NCBI GenBank assembly: GCA_033220425.1
Contig: CM065652.1
Span: forward strand, 2,170,001 to 2,234,000
Direction: 5' to 3'
Source: Lepraria neglecta
Lineage: Eukaryota; Ascomycota; Lecanoromycetes; Lecanorales; Stereocaulaceae
DNA: 64,000 bases
The position numbers and the translations under genes are program-made. The notes under the pieces were generated by a model, which saw nothing but the letters and a program-made list of their open reading frames with translations, had not been told where the DNA came from and made no database searches. Shown one piece after another: positions 53,287 to 64,000 of this stretch. How positions within the stretch are numbered: position 1 is the first letter of the stretch; each line of letters opens with the position of its first letter.

Positions 53287-53871
53287 GATTTCGAATGACT
53301 GTATTGCCACTGCACCCAACAAAGCAGTCATTTCAACAATGTGAGGGGTGCTAGGAGATCGACGGGGTCTTTCAAATCTGGAAACTCGGGGAAATGATAT
53401 TGCTTCTCCAAGGTCAGGTTGTCGACATCATCATCAATATCAAATTGAAGACTCTTTATGTGCTCTCCTCTCCTCCGAGTGGTCCCCGAACTAGTCCAAC
53501 TAGGAAGTCGACTCTAGATATTTAGCAAGCAATATGCGCCAAGCCCGATGAGATCGTGGCCTGAAGCTTTGCTTATGCCCACCACAAGTTAGGCACATAG
53601 CTCCTGTTACCTTTCCTACGATGTATACTGGGGCTTCAGATTCAACAGTATGACCGCCAAGTCGTACTTTCCTCAAGCCTAGAATGCCATATTTACGAGG
53701 GAATCCCGCTTGCGGTTAGCATCGGCGTATTTGACTTGCCGAGGTCGATCTGGAGTAGACTTCATTGTTTCTCCGTTCACTCATCATACAGCATTGATAC
53801 GTCTCAATCCCTCCATATTCTTGTAGGTGTTTGTATGAGTAACATTCCTGATCACCGCATTACTTTCCAAG
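53287..53871. promoter_or_regulatory. Divergent intergenic region, NACHT-ankyrin pseudogene / acyl-CoA dehydrogenase
   Basis: 585 bp between the pseudogene start and the acyl-CoA dehydrogenase ATG. It should include the live promoter of the dehydrogenase. No gene seen. Confidence 0.4.
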
Positions 53872-55244
53872 ATGTCCTCCTTCAGCAAAGCACTGCGGCC
53901 TCTCGCCCGCGCCGCTTCTCGCCCCTCCTCCCAATGCCCAAGGATCACTCCCCAATCTCATCATTGGTAAGTCCCTAGCACATACTCCTCGTGGCAGAAG
54001 ACTGATGAGAACGATACAGTCTCCGTCCCCTCACCACCACACCTCGCCACCACAATGCCGACGCCCTCGATATCTCCTCCATTCCTCCGACTCCAATATC
54101 TCACTTGTCAGACATCGAAGCCGCAATGGCCGACTCAGTCCGCAAATTCGCCACAGAAGAAATCCTCCCTAAGGTCCGCTCAATGGACGAAGCCGAGTCA
54201 ATGGATCCTGCCCTTGTCGAGCAACTCTTCGAACAAGGATTAATGGGCATTGAAATACCCGAAGAGTTTGGTGGTGCAGGAATGAACTTCACAGCTGGCA
54301 TAGTGGGCATAGAGGAGTTAGCGAGAGTGGATCCGAGCGTTAGCGTGCTGGTGGACGTTCACAATACACTCGTCAATACGGCAATACTGAAGTACGGCAC
54401 TCAGGAATCGAAGCGGAAATGGCTGCCCAAGCTAGCAACAGAGACAGTGGGCTCATTCTGCCTCTCAGAACCAGTGTCCGGCTCAGACGCATTTGCTCTA
54501 AAGACCAAAGCAGAGAAGACAGCAGATGGGTACCGAATAAACGGGTCGAAGATGTGGATCACCAATTCAGTGGAAGCAGACTTCTTCATCGTGTTCGCGA
54601 ACTTGGATCCAAGTAAAGGCTACAAAGGTATCACAGCGTTCGTGGTCGAGAAAAGCGCAAAGGGCTTCTCGATAGCGAAGAAGGAGAAGAAGCTGGGTAT
54701 AAGAGCGAGCAGTACCTGCGTGATCAACTTCGATGATGTTGAGATACCAAAGGACCAGCTGCTCGGGGAAGAAGGTCAGGGCTACAAATACGCCATTGGA
54801 CTCCTGAATGAGGGACGAATAGGCATTGCCGCTCAGATGACCGGTCTGGCGTTGGGTGCATGGGAGAATGCTGCCGGCTATGTCTGGAACGACAGGAAGC
54901 AATTCAATCAATACGTTGGCGAATTCCAAGGCATGCAGCATCAGCTCGCCCAAGCCTATACCGAGATCTGCGCCGCCCGCGCTCTCGTTTACAATGCTTC
55001 TCGCAAGAAGGAAGCGGGGCTGGACTTTGTGAGAGATGCCGCCATGGCGAAGCTGTATGCGTCACAGGTAGCGGGAAGGGTCAGTGGACAGGCGATTGAA
55101 TGGATGGGCGGGATGGGGTTCGTGAGGGAGGGTATTGCGGAGAAGATGTTTAGGGATAGTAAGATTGGCGCTATCTATGAGGGGACGAGTAATATTCAGT
55201 TGACCACTATTGCGAAGCTGTTGCAGAAGGAGTATAGTAGGTAG
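53872..55244 (+). CDS. Mitochondrial acyl-CoA dehydrogenase (short/branched-chain type)
   Basis: FAD enzyme of the first step of beta-oxidation or branched-chain amino-acid breakdown. Exons: 53872-53966 and 54020-55244, with a 53-nt intron; the product is 439 aa. The Arg/Ser-rich N-terminus (MSSFSKALRPLARAASRPSS) is a mitochondrial presequence. The N-terminal domain has EIPEEFGGAGMNFTAGIVGI. FAD-binding motifs are GSFCLSEPVSGSDAFALKT and WITNSVEADFFIVFAN. KLGIRASSTCVINFDDVEIP, NEGRIGIAAQMTGLALGAWE and IEWMGGMGFVREG follow. The catalytic Glu lies in IYEGTSNIQL at about residue 419. Motifs are closest to the short/branched-chain (ACADSB-like) group, but chain-length specificity cannot be fixed from sequence by eye. 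Confidence 0.94.
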
Positions 55245-55647
55245 TCTAGTAACAGAGAAAGAATTCAAAGCCAACAAGTCTCTTCGACTTATGGTGATGG
55301 TTGAATACGGCGTAAACATCTGGAGTGATCGTATTTGAGCTCTTAAAAAGAGTCTCAAAAAGCTACTACTTTGGGTATGTTCCTAGAGTAAAGCGTATTC
55401 GACTATACACTTGAGCGCACCATCTGCATGTCCAGCTCATTGCCCTCCGCTTTTGCAATTTTACACGCTCTGAGTCCCATACCAGGGGTGGTTTGCAGTC
55501 TCATTCGTGACACGACAGGCTCTAATCATGGCAACTTTGTAGTCCATTTGTGACATCCCAGCCGTCGACCAATCCCCTCGCTCCAATCTAGCCTCCTGTA
55601 ACGGCTTCTAAGCACCAATCGCAGGTCACTCAATGAAATTCGCTGCT
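55245..55647. other. Convergent 3' intergenic region
   Basis: 403 bp between the 3' ends of the acyl-CoA dehydrogenase and the 2OG oxygenase; both 3' UTRs expected. No gene seen. Confidence 0.45.
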
Positions 55648-56879
55648 TCAATGCGCTCGTATAGCATATACACCATCCCCCTTACTTATACCCTGTTCCT
55701 GCCCCTCATCCCTTGCCACAGGCTTCTCACCTTCCTCTGCTGTCTTCCTGGCAGCAGCCTGCTCATCCTTAATCCTCTTAAGAATATCCGGATACCACCT
55801 CTCCCCCACATCCTGATGGCTCTTAACACGATTAACAAGCGTCGCCTCCCCCAAATGACCCCACCTTCCCTTCGTAAACGTAAACTCCACATCATCCACC
55901 CTCTTCCCCCCTCTCTCCTCTAACCTCTGATCCCTCATCGCCAATATATCCTCCGGCACATCCACGCTCTCAAACGTAGCATCATAGCTCACGCCCTGGA
56001 AAAACGGAACACTGAAGCGCGGACCGAGACCAGCTTTGGGGGAGAGAACGCGATGTGTAGTACTCTTGCAAACGCCATGCGTGAGCGCTTCCAGCCCTTG
56101 ACCGATTGCTACGACGAGGGTAGAGGGCAAGGGTGGGCAATCGACCCAGGATCCGTTGAGGGTTTGCGCTTGCAGGCCAGTGTGCGGGGGGACTTGGAGG
56201 AGGTAGGAGGTGAGCATTGAGTCCTTGTGTGGGCCGACGCCTTGAGATTTGTTTGCAGAAGGGAGAGAAGCGGTGTCGGGGTATTTTACTATTTTGAGCT
56301 TGTGCTGTTGGCTTTTGTCGAAGAAGCGGTCGAAGGCTGTGGAGGGGAGGTGGAGCGCTTCTGATATTAGGGAGGTGAATTCGATGGAGAGAGCGGACAT
56401 TTGCGTTATGTATGTTTCGTAAGTGGGGCGGAAGAAGGGGAGGGAGGCGGGGTCGGGCCATTGGTTTGGAGAGAGGAGGTTGTGGTAGAGGGGGGAAGTA
56501 GAGGTTGGGAGAGGATGGGGGGTTGAGATATCGATTTGTTCGCGCCAGTCTGTTTGGAGCGCTGTTATTTCATTTCCGAGTTTGTTGTAGCCTTGGGAAT
56601 GGTTAGTCGTGAGACAAGATCGGGGAAGAGCATCTGTATACCTAGGAAGCTAGGCACGTTCTTCATTTGGATCTCCAACTTCTTTTCTTCAGGAAGATCA
56701 AAGAAGGCTTTCCCTTGTTCAATTACATCATGTATCAACGCGTCGTCAATGCCAGTGTTCTTGATATAGAGAAATCCAACGTCGAGAAGGGCATTTCGAA
56801 GAGACTCGAGGAAAGCTGATTTAGTGTCTTGACTTCGCGCAAGGGACAGGTCGAGCACAGGTATAGAGCTGAAAGACAT
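55648..56879 (-). CDS. 2-oxoglutarate/Fe(II)-dependent oxygenase (isopenicillin-N-synthase-like)
   Basis: Non-haem iron oxygenase of the DIOX_N plus 2OG-FeII_Oxy type. Exons: 56879-56642 and 56591-55648, with a 50-nt intron; the product is 393 aa. The N-terminal domain is IPVLDLSLARSQDTKSAFLE then VGFLYIKNTGID; the splice gives PSFLG-YNKLGNE. The core has GVGPHKDSMLTSYLLQV (His and Asp iron ligands of HxD), LQAQTLNGSWVDCPPLPSTL, then STTHRVLSPKAG (third His) and RFSVPFFQG with the 2OG-binding Arg. The C-terminal ~60 residues are charged and Glu/Lys rich. No biosynthetic gene cluster surrounds it, so a specialised-metabolism role is not supported. The substrate is unknown. Confidence 0.92.
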
Positions 56880-57251
56880 GGTTGAAAAGAAAGCCACCTA
56901 GCCTGGATGACGGTTTAAGACGTTGTAGAAGTTATCAACAAGGCACTGAAGCGTTAAATATCTTCAACAACGGAAAACAGGCCGGCTGCGGGGACGGATG
57001 GCGCAATGTAATAATGTGGGGTTCGTGGATGCACACACAACAGAGGCATATTGAGCTAACCTTTTTGTCCAGGCTTATAAGCTTTGCTCCAGCGAGGTAT
57101 TTGTTTTTATATTTAGAGAATACATGCCTGCCTACATGACTCTCAGTCTCCAGGGTATCGGACCCTCCCAAAAATGCAGCCTGGCGGAGCTATGACTTTT
57201 CAACAGCAAAATTATCAGAGATCGTAAATACCCCCAAATCTTGCAACACAA
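56880..57251. other. Intergenic region
   Basis: 372 bp between the oxygenase start and the 3' end of the desaturase-like gene. Contains the oxygenase promoter. No gene seen. Confidence 0.4.
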
Positions 57252-58614
57252 TCACATCTTAGATATGTAGAGATCATCCTTTTTTTTAGCTTCTCGTTGC
57301 GTCTTCCTCCCTTTGTAGAATTTTTCTTGGATCTCTTCCTCGGAAAACCTCTTCGTCTTGGTCCGCAGCATGTCCGCAAGCTCTTGCTTCGACATACCGA
57401 TTTGGTCACCGATGGGGACCACACAATTGGCTAGGTAGAGATAGTCCTTGCACAGGATTCGATAAGTCATCATCAAATAGTCAATGTTCTGGAAAACAAG
57501 CGCTCGCCCGTTGGTGTATTCCTTCTTTGCCTTGAGAAAAGCTCGCGGATGATCCTTCCAGTGGCGTAAGGGATTGAGATGGTGGGATGTATGCCAACCG
57601 TCGTTGAAGCAGTGGCGGTTACTCTGTAAGCAGCAAGTCAGCAGGTGTTTTCGACAATGGACCTGGGAGAGGAGTTCGGCATACCGGTACATCGATGAGC
57701 GTGATACTAGACCGGAAGTCCGAGGCAGGGTCGACATCGTCGACTAGAGCGTGTTGACCGTAGTTGCCAACCATGAGACCGATGCGCATCAAAAAGAGCG
57801 GAATTATAAGAACGAAAAGAGTGGGATGGAAACTCGTCCGGGCTAGCCAGTAAATGAAGAGGTATGAGACCATTTCGCTCACGCTAGCTTTGAGGGCGAG
57901 AGCTGGTTTGTTCTTTCTGAGAAAGTATAGGGGTAATTCGATCCAAATGAAGGCAATGAAACGGCCAACATACATCAGGAAATGGCTCAGCTCATCTCGC
58001 TGATAGCGAATGGTGGAGGAGAGATCATCGGGCCCGTTGCTCTCGACATGATGGTGCTTGACGTGGTGGTAGTAGTAGGAATCCCATGTGTGGCCCATTA
58101 GGGGTTCGAGTATGTACGGCCAGGTATGGTCGAACCATGCATAGTCTTTCTTCAAGAGACCATTGTTATGGATGTGGTTATGAAGCATCAATGTGAATGA
58201 TCCACAGTAAGATAGCTGCATGAGAACATGGAAGATTGCATGAACCCAAGTAAACCGATAATATAGAAACGCCGCACTGGGTACAGATGTACCGAGATAC
58301 AGAAATACATGTGTCAGGAAGACGACGTCCACAGAGTTGCGGACAATGCCTTGTGCCCAAGGTATATACACACGTAATATGCCTGCTCTGAAACTTTTCC
58401 CTGCTGGTAGATCTTTCAAGTCCCAATTGGTAAAGACGGTGGGTTCATTGCGAAGTTCATCCAAAGCACGCATCGAGGATTGGTCATCGTGATCTGAGGT
58501 TTTTTCTATACCGATCTGGCTATCTGATTTTGTGCTGCTTTGAATATCGCGAAGAAGATTTTTGAGGACTATCAGATCAGGCTGCAACAGCTGAGGATGG
58601 ATAGGAGCGTCCAT
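57252..58614 (-). CDS. Fatty-acid-desaturase-superfamily membrane enzyme
   Basis: Di-iron membrane desaturase/hydroxylase family protein. Exons: 58614-57685 and 57623-57252, with a 61-nt intron; the product is 433 aa. The ATG at 58614 was chosen; the frame is open slightly upstream only from a TTG. Three histidine boxes are visible: HNHIHNNG, HHVKHHHVESNG and, in exon 2 after the splice SNRHCFNDG, WHTSHHLNPLRHW. Hydrophobic helices flank them (VVFLTHVFLYLGTSVPSAAF, FVLIIPLFLMRIGLMVGNYG). The C-terminus is basic and ends in KKKDDLYISKM. It is divergent from a ceramide synthase gene, which makes a lipid role attractive. The substrate (fatty acid, sphingoid base or other) is not known. Confidence 0.88.
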
Positions 58615-59342
58615 GTTCAATGTGGGTTCCCGTGATTATCTGTAGGAAACCTTAGTACGACTTTCTTATAGGAGGCCATCTAGGAAGCAGGTACCATTAA
58701 ATATTAGAGACTTGTATCTGCAGTTGGTCCACGACAAGAAAGGAAATGGTTTGAAGTTCTGTCGAAGCCCCCTAATCCATTGGCTTCGTCACAAAGCCGG
58801 TGCACAAGGTAAGAAGGTCCGAGGCTATTTGTATTCTTAACATTGACTGCCCTCTCTTTCTGAGTCGTTCAAGGACGGCGACCGCTTCAGGTGAGCTGGC
58901 GGCGAACGTGTAGCAATTCGCTGGATTCTCGAACATTTATTTTCCAGCGAGGCTACTCGCGGCGCTAGTGAGGCGCTAAGAACGCGTGTGCCAAGCCAAA
59001 GATTGGTCGAGATAATTTCAATTGCTGCATGCACCCCTGAATTCGCTACACGAATGCTGTGACAATCAGTTCTCTCTACAACTCCAAATCTTTGAGGTGG
59101 TAAATGAGAGACGAACAGTGGTAGCGGTAGCTAACAATAGAAGTGTCACAAACGTTTGACCCAATTGGTGGTAGCCTCTGCACTTAGGGTTCGCCTAATT
59201 GGACTAGTTCCGAAAGTATTTACCGCCCTTCACTTTCACTTCCTTCGTCCTCAAGGCACTCCATTGTGAGCCATTGAGCCAATTGTTTGAGTAGGGCTGT
59301 ACTGTCGTTATCCCTAAAAGAAGTTTCGGTGGCCTACAAGCC
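58615..59342. promoter_or_regulatory. Divergent promoter region, desaturase-like gene / ceramide synthase
   Basis: 728 bp between opposite start codons; both promoters lie here. No specific site recognised. Confidence 0.5.
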
Positions 59343-60794
59343 ATGGCGGTGCGGCATGAGCATCTTTTCGCGAATTGGACCACTCGGAAGCAAATAGGTC
59401 TATCAAGCCTCCCAATTGATTGAGAGACCTGTCTAACAGCTTCGCAGTGGTTTCATGGTCTCTTATACTTGCTGTGTCGTCTATGCACACTTGTGTTCCC
59501 TACGCGAGACGTTTCACACGACCGTTGTTCGAGCTATCATATCCCAATGGCGACGGGCATTACCTCCAGGGATCAGAAGACGCACTTTTCGTGCTGGGCT
59601 GGCTGGTATTGATGACTGCCATGAGGGCTACCATAATTGAGGGTGTCTATCAATTCGTTACATGGCTTCGCGTTATGTCACACAAAGCACGAATGCGTTT
59701 CGCGGAACAGGGGTTCCTCCTGGTGTATTATGGGATATCATTCCCCTTGGGCATGGTACGGAACAACAATTACTCTGCTGTCCTATCGACCATTGCTAAC
59801 GATCTGAGTCATAGCACCTCCTCATGAACACCTCATACTGGCTCAACTTCGAAGAACTTTGGTCAACATGGCCCTCGCACCAGATATCCGGAGAGCTGAA
59901 ATGGTACTACCTCGTCCAATTGTCCTTTTTCCTCCAACAACTTCTCGCCATCAACCTAGAGAAACGGCGAAAAGATTATTCGCAGATGTTAACCCACCAT
60001 ATCGTGACGAGCTTCCTAATGTACGTTGCGTATACCTATCGCTGGACGAAGGTCGGCCATGTGGTGCTGGTCATTATGGACGTTGTCGACTTTTTGCTGC
60101 CTGTAAGTAAGCAAGATCAATAAGCCGACGAAACTAGTGACACCATACGCGAATGGTGCTGACCTCAAATTAGCTGGCAAAAATGCTCAAATACCTCCAC
60201 TACGAAGCCGCCTGCAACGCCATGTTCGCCACTTTCCTAACCACGTGGCTCGTCGTTCGGCACGGCGTCTACAATTGGCTCTGCTACTCAATTGCACGTG
60301 ACGTCCCTCGCGTGATGCCCTTCGCCTGCTACTCTGGCGCAACGCAAAAGATTGAAACAGACCCTAACAAATTAGGACGCTGGAGGTACATGGAACCCTT
60401 CTTTGATCAAAACGGCACCATATGTCTCGATCGTAGCATCAAATGGGTGTTCCTCGGCCTATTGCTCATGCTGCAAGTATTGAGCATAGTGTGGTTTACG
60501 ATGATTGTTAAAGTGGCATTGAGTCTTTTGAAGGGAGAAGGCGCGAATGATACCCGCAGTGGAGACGAGGATGAAGAGGAGGAGGAGGAAGTCGAGGAGA
60601 AACATGAGGAGGTTTACTCAAACGGTCACTCAAACGGCAAGCCCATCCCATCTTCCTCCGCGAAAGCCAAAAGTACTAGCAGCGAACCTCCTGCTCGCCA
60701 GACGGGGCTCTTCCAAAGAGCCCCAGGCCTAATCAGGGTTCCCGGGTCGAGAGATCGAAAGGAATTGATTGGGCGCGTGGGATGCAATGGTTAA
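59343..60794 (+). CDS. lag1: Ceramide synthase (LAG1/LAC1 type, TLC domain)
   Basis: ER enzyme that N-acylates sphingoid bases with acyl-CoA to make (dihydro)ceramide. Exons: 59343-59397, 59448-59755, 59815-60102 and 60174-60794, with introns of 50, 59 and 71 nt; the product is 423 aa. The first intron acceptor was chosen to give KQI-VVSWSLILAVSSMHTC in frame. The TLC domain contains MLTHHIVTSFLMYVAYTYRW (Lag motif with the His pair), GHVVLVIMDVVDFLLP-LAKM across the last splice, and further helices. The C-terminal tail has an acidic run (DEDEEEEEEVEEKHEE), a likely CK2 phosphorylation region as in yeast Lag1, then a Ser-rich end. Neighbour: divergent desaturase-like gene. Confidence 0.93.
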
Positions 60795-62165
60795 GACGAG
60801 ACGAGATCCTCTCGTTCTCCCTTGCCATAAGAGATGATGACGGGCTGAGGGGAGTAAGGAAAAGTCGATTGCAGCTGTTCAGAGCCATGATGCCATATAG
60901 AATACAGACCTCGGTCTTAGCAATAGATGAAATCCTAGTGATTCAAAAGACGCAATAAGTAATGATTGACATTAATGCCACGCAAGCAGCAGAAAGATAA
61001 CACTGTCGCAGTCACGGAGAGGAGAACGGAGAGCATCTTGGGGCGTTCTACTGGAAAGACTCGGCTATTATAGCGTGACAGGCTGGGCAAGGTTCTACCG
61101 TTTCATTGCACTTTACTGTCATCAATGCCGTGAATCCCTTCCAAGGCACACACAGAGACTACAGCCAGCCCAAAGCCTTAAAGTAGCTTTCCTCAACTCA
61201 GTACTATCACCACTACTCAATCAAAATAGCAGTATACGAATTGGGTCGTATACGAAGTTGGTCACTCTTGAATGTACATCCTTTCTCCAATAGACGCTAT
61301 GGAAGGTTCTAAGGTAATTGCATCCACCTGTACCCCGAGCGACGATGACACGAGTTCTTGTATTTTGAGAGACGTATTTGGATCTCTAATGTTCCATGAG
61401 AGAAACTCCTCTAGGAAGAATTCCATCGGAAATCCACATTGGCATCTCCATCAGCAATGACCATTATTGACAGATTCCCCATGAGGATGCCCTTTGCACA
61501 TTTCCATGAGAAATGGCTGTGAGAAACATCGGTGAAAGACCATTGTCAAACATTGAGACATACGACATTTCCATCCAAGATTCCCATCAGCGACTTCGAT
61601 CAAAGATAAAGATCAGTGAGAACCTCACGTGGAAAACCGATTAAAAAGGTGCATTTGAGGATTGAGATGTCCAAGCAGAGGAAGAAGTCCACTGGAAAAT
61701 TACATTGTTACAAAAATCCATAGAGTAGAGCAGCATAAGAGAAACCCATGGGAGAAATTTCCATCGGAGAAAATCCAGTACAGAAATCCAATGAAGAAAT
61801 CCGATTAGAGATTCCGATTACCATCCAAGAAACTCAAAACTCATGGCATTTCCAGATACCCATAAACACACCAAGTAGATAAAAGAAGGACAGGCATATT
61901 TCTATCGGGTCTTCCTCCGCGAATCTACGGATGGAAGAAGACATAGCATGCAGAGGCAGCCTATCGGAGGAATGTGAAGTGGATAAGATCAGATTGTTTT
62001 GGATTTCTGCTTCTCATGTGGAGGGCGCATTGTAAGCTCAGTATAAGCTAATATTGCGTTCCTCTGAAGAAAACTTTCAATAACCCTCATTACTACGCCA
62101 GGAAACGCCATTAAACGGTCTAACAACGCCCCAATGTCCAAACGCCCTTCGTGAGAAATAATTAA
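60795..62165. other. 1.37-kb intergenic region
   Basis: Lies between the ceramide synthase stop and the 3' end of the TM9 gene. Most of its middle is a degenerate repeat (about 61380-61860). No gene was recognised. Confidence 0.45.
61380..61860. repeat. Degenerate short repeat with TCCAT(C/G)..AGAAAT core
   Basis: The core motif recurs with variation: TTCCATGAGAGAAA, TTCCATCGGAAAT, TCCATGAGAAATG, TCCATCGGAGAAAAT, ACCATCCAAGAAAC and others, at irregular spacing of about 15-60 bp. It looks like an old, diverged minisatellite. Boundaries are approximate. Confidence 0.55.
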
Positions 62166-64000
62166 TTAGTCAGCTTTGATAGCACTGCCATGATCATTAG
62201 CTTTGATTCTGTGCAAAGTATGTTCAGGGTGATGAATCAAGACGTACCCATAGATCCTCCTCACGAAAGCATAAGCCGTTAAGAATCCCACCGTCCCAGT
62301 CAAAAGCCCATAGACCGCACACGCCAGCAAGCTGTAGCTGAAGAACAGCATACCGGAGATGAAGCCTTGTATATGTAATTTCGTCCAGTAGAACCAGACG
62401 CAGTAGAGGAAGATCCAGACGGCGGAGCCGGAGCCGATGAAGACGGACTGCCACCACCAGTTGTAATTTTCAGCGCAGAGTTGAATGTATGTTGCCACGA
62501 TCGTTACTTCGATGATAGTGACTATGCACACCAAGCTCACAACGCTAAGGAAGCCGAAGACGTAGTAATATCCGCTCTTGTCTTGCCAGATGCTCCTGAA
62601 GACGAAGAGGAGCTCGATGAAGATGACGGCAAAGGGGATGAGGCCTGCGAGAAGTATGGTGTATATCCTCCTCATATACCAAGGCTGTTCAGGTATCTGG
62701 CGAGGTATGCTGTTTGTTTTTGTGGGATGTTCGTAGGGACTGCTATGGTGGAAGCCGTACCAGCTACCACAATAGACGAGAGGCAGCTGAATTAACAACC
62801 AGAGAGCGACAAGGCCGAGAAGGGTGCCGAAAGGAAGCGCGGTGCTTGACGCTTGGGCCCAGACAAACAGGTTCAGGATGAAGATTGTAGAGAAAAGGAG
62901 GCCCGGGAAGAGGAGAGCAGTCATGAGGGTGTTCCTTCGCCAGTCTTTCCCGTTGAAGGTCTTGTAGATGCGACCGGAGAAGTAGCCGGAGAATATGCCT
63001 GCGAAGACAAAGAGGCCCATGCCGACACTGACGAAGCCACCTCGGAAGCTAGGATTGAGTACGCCGAGTGCGCTGAGGATGAGGAGGCCAGTGGCCATGA
63101 AGACGAGCTGAGTGCCCGAACCAATGAGGGGAGCAAGGAAGCCAGCGTACGCTGGGGCGCGGAAGACATCGCCATGGAGAAGCTTCCAGCCTGTGATGTC
63201 CTCCACAAATTCCTCGTCTGACGATGAGTCATTGTCCAATTCAACTTCGCTTTTCTGGTCTAGCAGTCCGTTCGATTTCTCTCGTGGTGATCGATTCCCA
63301 GTCCTCGGTTTCTTTGACTTGAGCTTCATCTTGTTGTCTTCTAACCCGCCGTCTTTAGCATTTTTCCTGCCATCCCCAACAACAGTCTTTGCGATTATCA
63401 TTACCACAACGGCTGTGAGAAGCCCACAGATGACGAGGGAGTTGATTATAGCGAGCCAATGGATACTCGTACTCTCTTCTTGGTTGTTGAAGTAAAGATC
63501 CCATCTCTTAGACCATTCGACTCTATCATCTTCGCGGAAATAGACTGCATAAGAGTAGGGTATGGTGATAGTTGATCCATCATCAAGGTCGTCATCGGGA
63601 GGCAGATATGACGAATGAGGGTATTGACTCGCGAGATGTGTGTTGTTGTGCGAAAGGTAGAGCTCCATTCCTTCGTTTTCAGCATGAACGTCTTGTGGGC
63701 AGCCCGTGCCTTCTCTGTGCCCTGCCTCTATGCTTTTCGTGTAGACCTCGAATCCAACAATGACCTTGCCTCCCTGATCGCCCGCTCGTCCTGGGGCCTG
63801 CTTCCACCGTATCACAATAGTCAGATGGTTGTTGATAAAGTACCGCGGCTTTCCAGTGACTGGCGAGAAGTCTTTGTAGCCCATTTTGAAGCCTGCCGCA
63901 TAGTACTTGTGGGTTTTGTCCACGGTCACGAAGCTCGTAGCGCCTGGCAGATTGTCGACAATCCATTCAGCTACGTATCCGTCTTCAATAAGCTGCTGCG
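62166..64000 (-). CDS. Transmembrane 9 superfamily (EMP70/TMN) protein, 5' end off window
   Basis: Nonaspanin of the Golgi/endosome. The minus-strand frame is open from the right edge (QQLIEDGYVAEWIVDNLPGA at the edge region) to the stop at 62166, 611 codons. The N-terminal luminal part includes HKYYAAGFKMGY and IPYSYAVYFREDDRVEWSKR. The first helix is WLAIINSLVICGLLTAVVVM, followed by a charged cytosolic loop, DITGWKLLHGDVFRAPAYAG, and eight more helices including WLLIQLPLVYCGSWYGF and CAENYNWWWQSVFIGSGSAV. The C-terminus ends IKAD, which fits the KXD/E COPI-binding signal of TM9 proteins. Roughly the first 100 or so residues, with the signal peptide, are missing. Confidence 0.93.
   Translation of the reverse strand, partial: QQLIEDGYVAEWIVDNLPGATSFVTVDKTHKYYAAGFKMGYKDFSPVTGKPRYFINNHLTIVIRWKQAPGRAGDQGGKVIVGFEVYTKSIEAGHREGTGCPQDVHAENEGMELYLSHNNTHLASQYPHSSYLPPDDDLDDGSTITIPYSYAVYFREDDRVEWSKRWDLYFNNQEESTSIHWLAIINSLVICGLLTAVVVMIIAKTVVGDGRKNAKDGGLEDNKMKLKSKKPRTGNRSPREKSNGLLDQKSEVELDNDSSSDEEFVEDITGWKLLHGDVFRAPAYAGFLAPLIGSGTQLVFMATGLLILSALGVLNPSFRGGFVSVGMGLFVFAGIFSGYFSGRIYKTFNGKDWRRNTLMTALLFPGLLFSTIFILNLFVWAQASSTALPFGTLLGLVALWLLIQLPLVYCGSWYGFHHSSPYEHPTKTNSIPRQIPEQPWYMRRIYTILLAGLIPFAVIFIELLFVFRSIWQDKSGYYYVFGFLSVVSLVCIVTIIEVTIVATYIQLCAENYNWWWQSVFIGSGSAVWIFLYCVWFYWTKLHIQGFISGMLFFSYSLLACAVYGLLTGTVGFLTAYAFVRRIYGYVLIHHPEHTLHRIKANDHGSAIKAD

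Noticed and set aside
55648-58614. Secondary-metabolite cluster (2OG oxygenase plus desaturase-like enzyme)
   Set aside because: There is no backbone synthase, transporter or regulator nearby; both genes sit among ordinary metabolic genes.
59398-59440. Ceramide synthase intron acceptor at the CTAACAG ending 59440
   Set aside because: Using this acceptor leaves the next exon out of frame; the acceptor 7 nt further on (GCAG before 59448) restores the family sequence.
62853-63221. Long Glu/Asp-rich frame on the + strand
   Set aside because: It is the antisense of the TM9 gene; the acidic composition reflects the complementary codons of that gene.

Overview
This window is nuclear DNA of a filamentous ascomycete (Pezizomycotina). 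The genes carry short introns of about 47-210 nt with GT..AG ends. Families include HET-C, DUF6594, NACHT-ankyrin, hybrid histidine kinase and fungal MBL-fold proteins. Leotiomycetes is my best guess from the look of the kinase-ankyrin and TPR families, but the sequence alone does not settle it.

Layout. Positions 1-22.7 kb hold housekeeping and metabolic genes: a GH2 beta-mannosidase cut by the left edge (-), VPS28 of ESCRT-I (+), a vacuolar-type Ca2+/H+ exchanger with a large cytosolic loop (-), an MBL-fold protein (+), a SPRY protein with a PPxY motif (+), a GT2 polysaccharide synthase (+), an amidase (-) divergent from mitochondrial D-lactate dehydrogenase (+), and the ribosome-biogenesis helicase Rok1 (-).

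Positions 22.7-37 kb are an accessory, decaying segment. It contains a 207-bp MITE-like inverted-repeat element with a TA duplication, AT-rich palindromes, a TPR-gene fragment, a luciferase-domain (DUF5519) gene whose 5' frame does not connect, a PTR2 peptide-transporter pseudogene, a pseudokinase gene broken by one stop, a DUF6594 gene, and a kinase-ankyrin pseudogene.

Positions 37.5-49.3 kb are intact: ATP synthase subunit g (-) divergent from a Rab4-like GTPase (+), a 1,499-residue hybrid histidine kinase (-), and a complete het-c gene (+). A NACHT-ankyrin pseudogene (-) follows at 50.0-53.3 kb. The rest is intact: acyl-CoA dehydrogenase (+), 2OG-Fe(II) oxygenase (-), a fatty-acid-desaturase-like enzyme (-) divergent from a LAG1-type ceramide synthase (+), and a TM9/EMP70 protein cut by the right edge (-).

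Main observation. Five families in the accessory parts (TPR, PTR2, pseudokinase, kinase-ankyrin, NACHT-ankyrin) are broken by stop codons that are each one C-to-T step from Gln or Arg codons. Two lost splice donors in PTR2 are G-to-A, and there are a few one-base shifts, mostly in homopolymers. Several of these families are innate-immunity or allorecognition types, and they flank an intact het-c. The neighbouring housekeeping genes show no such lesions. No tRNA, rRNA, CRISPR array or autonomous transposon was recognised.
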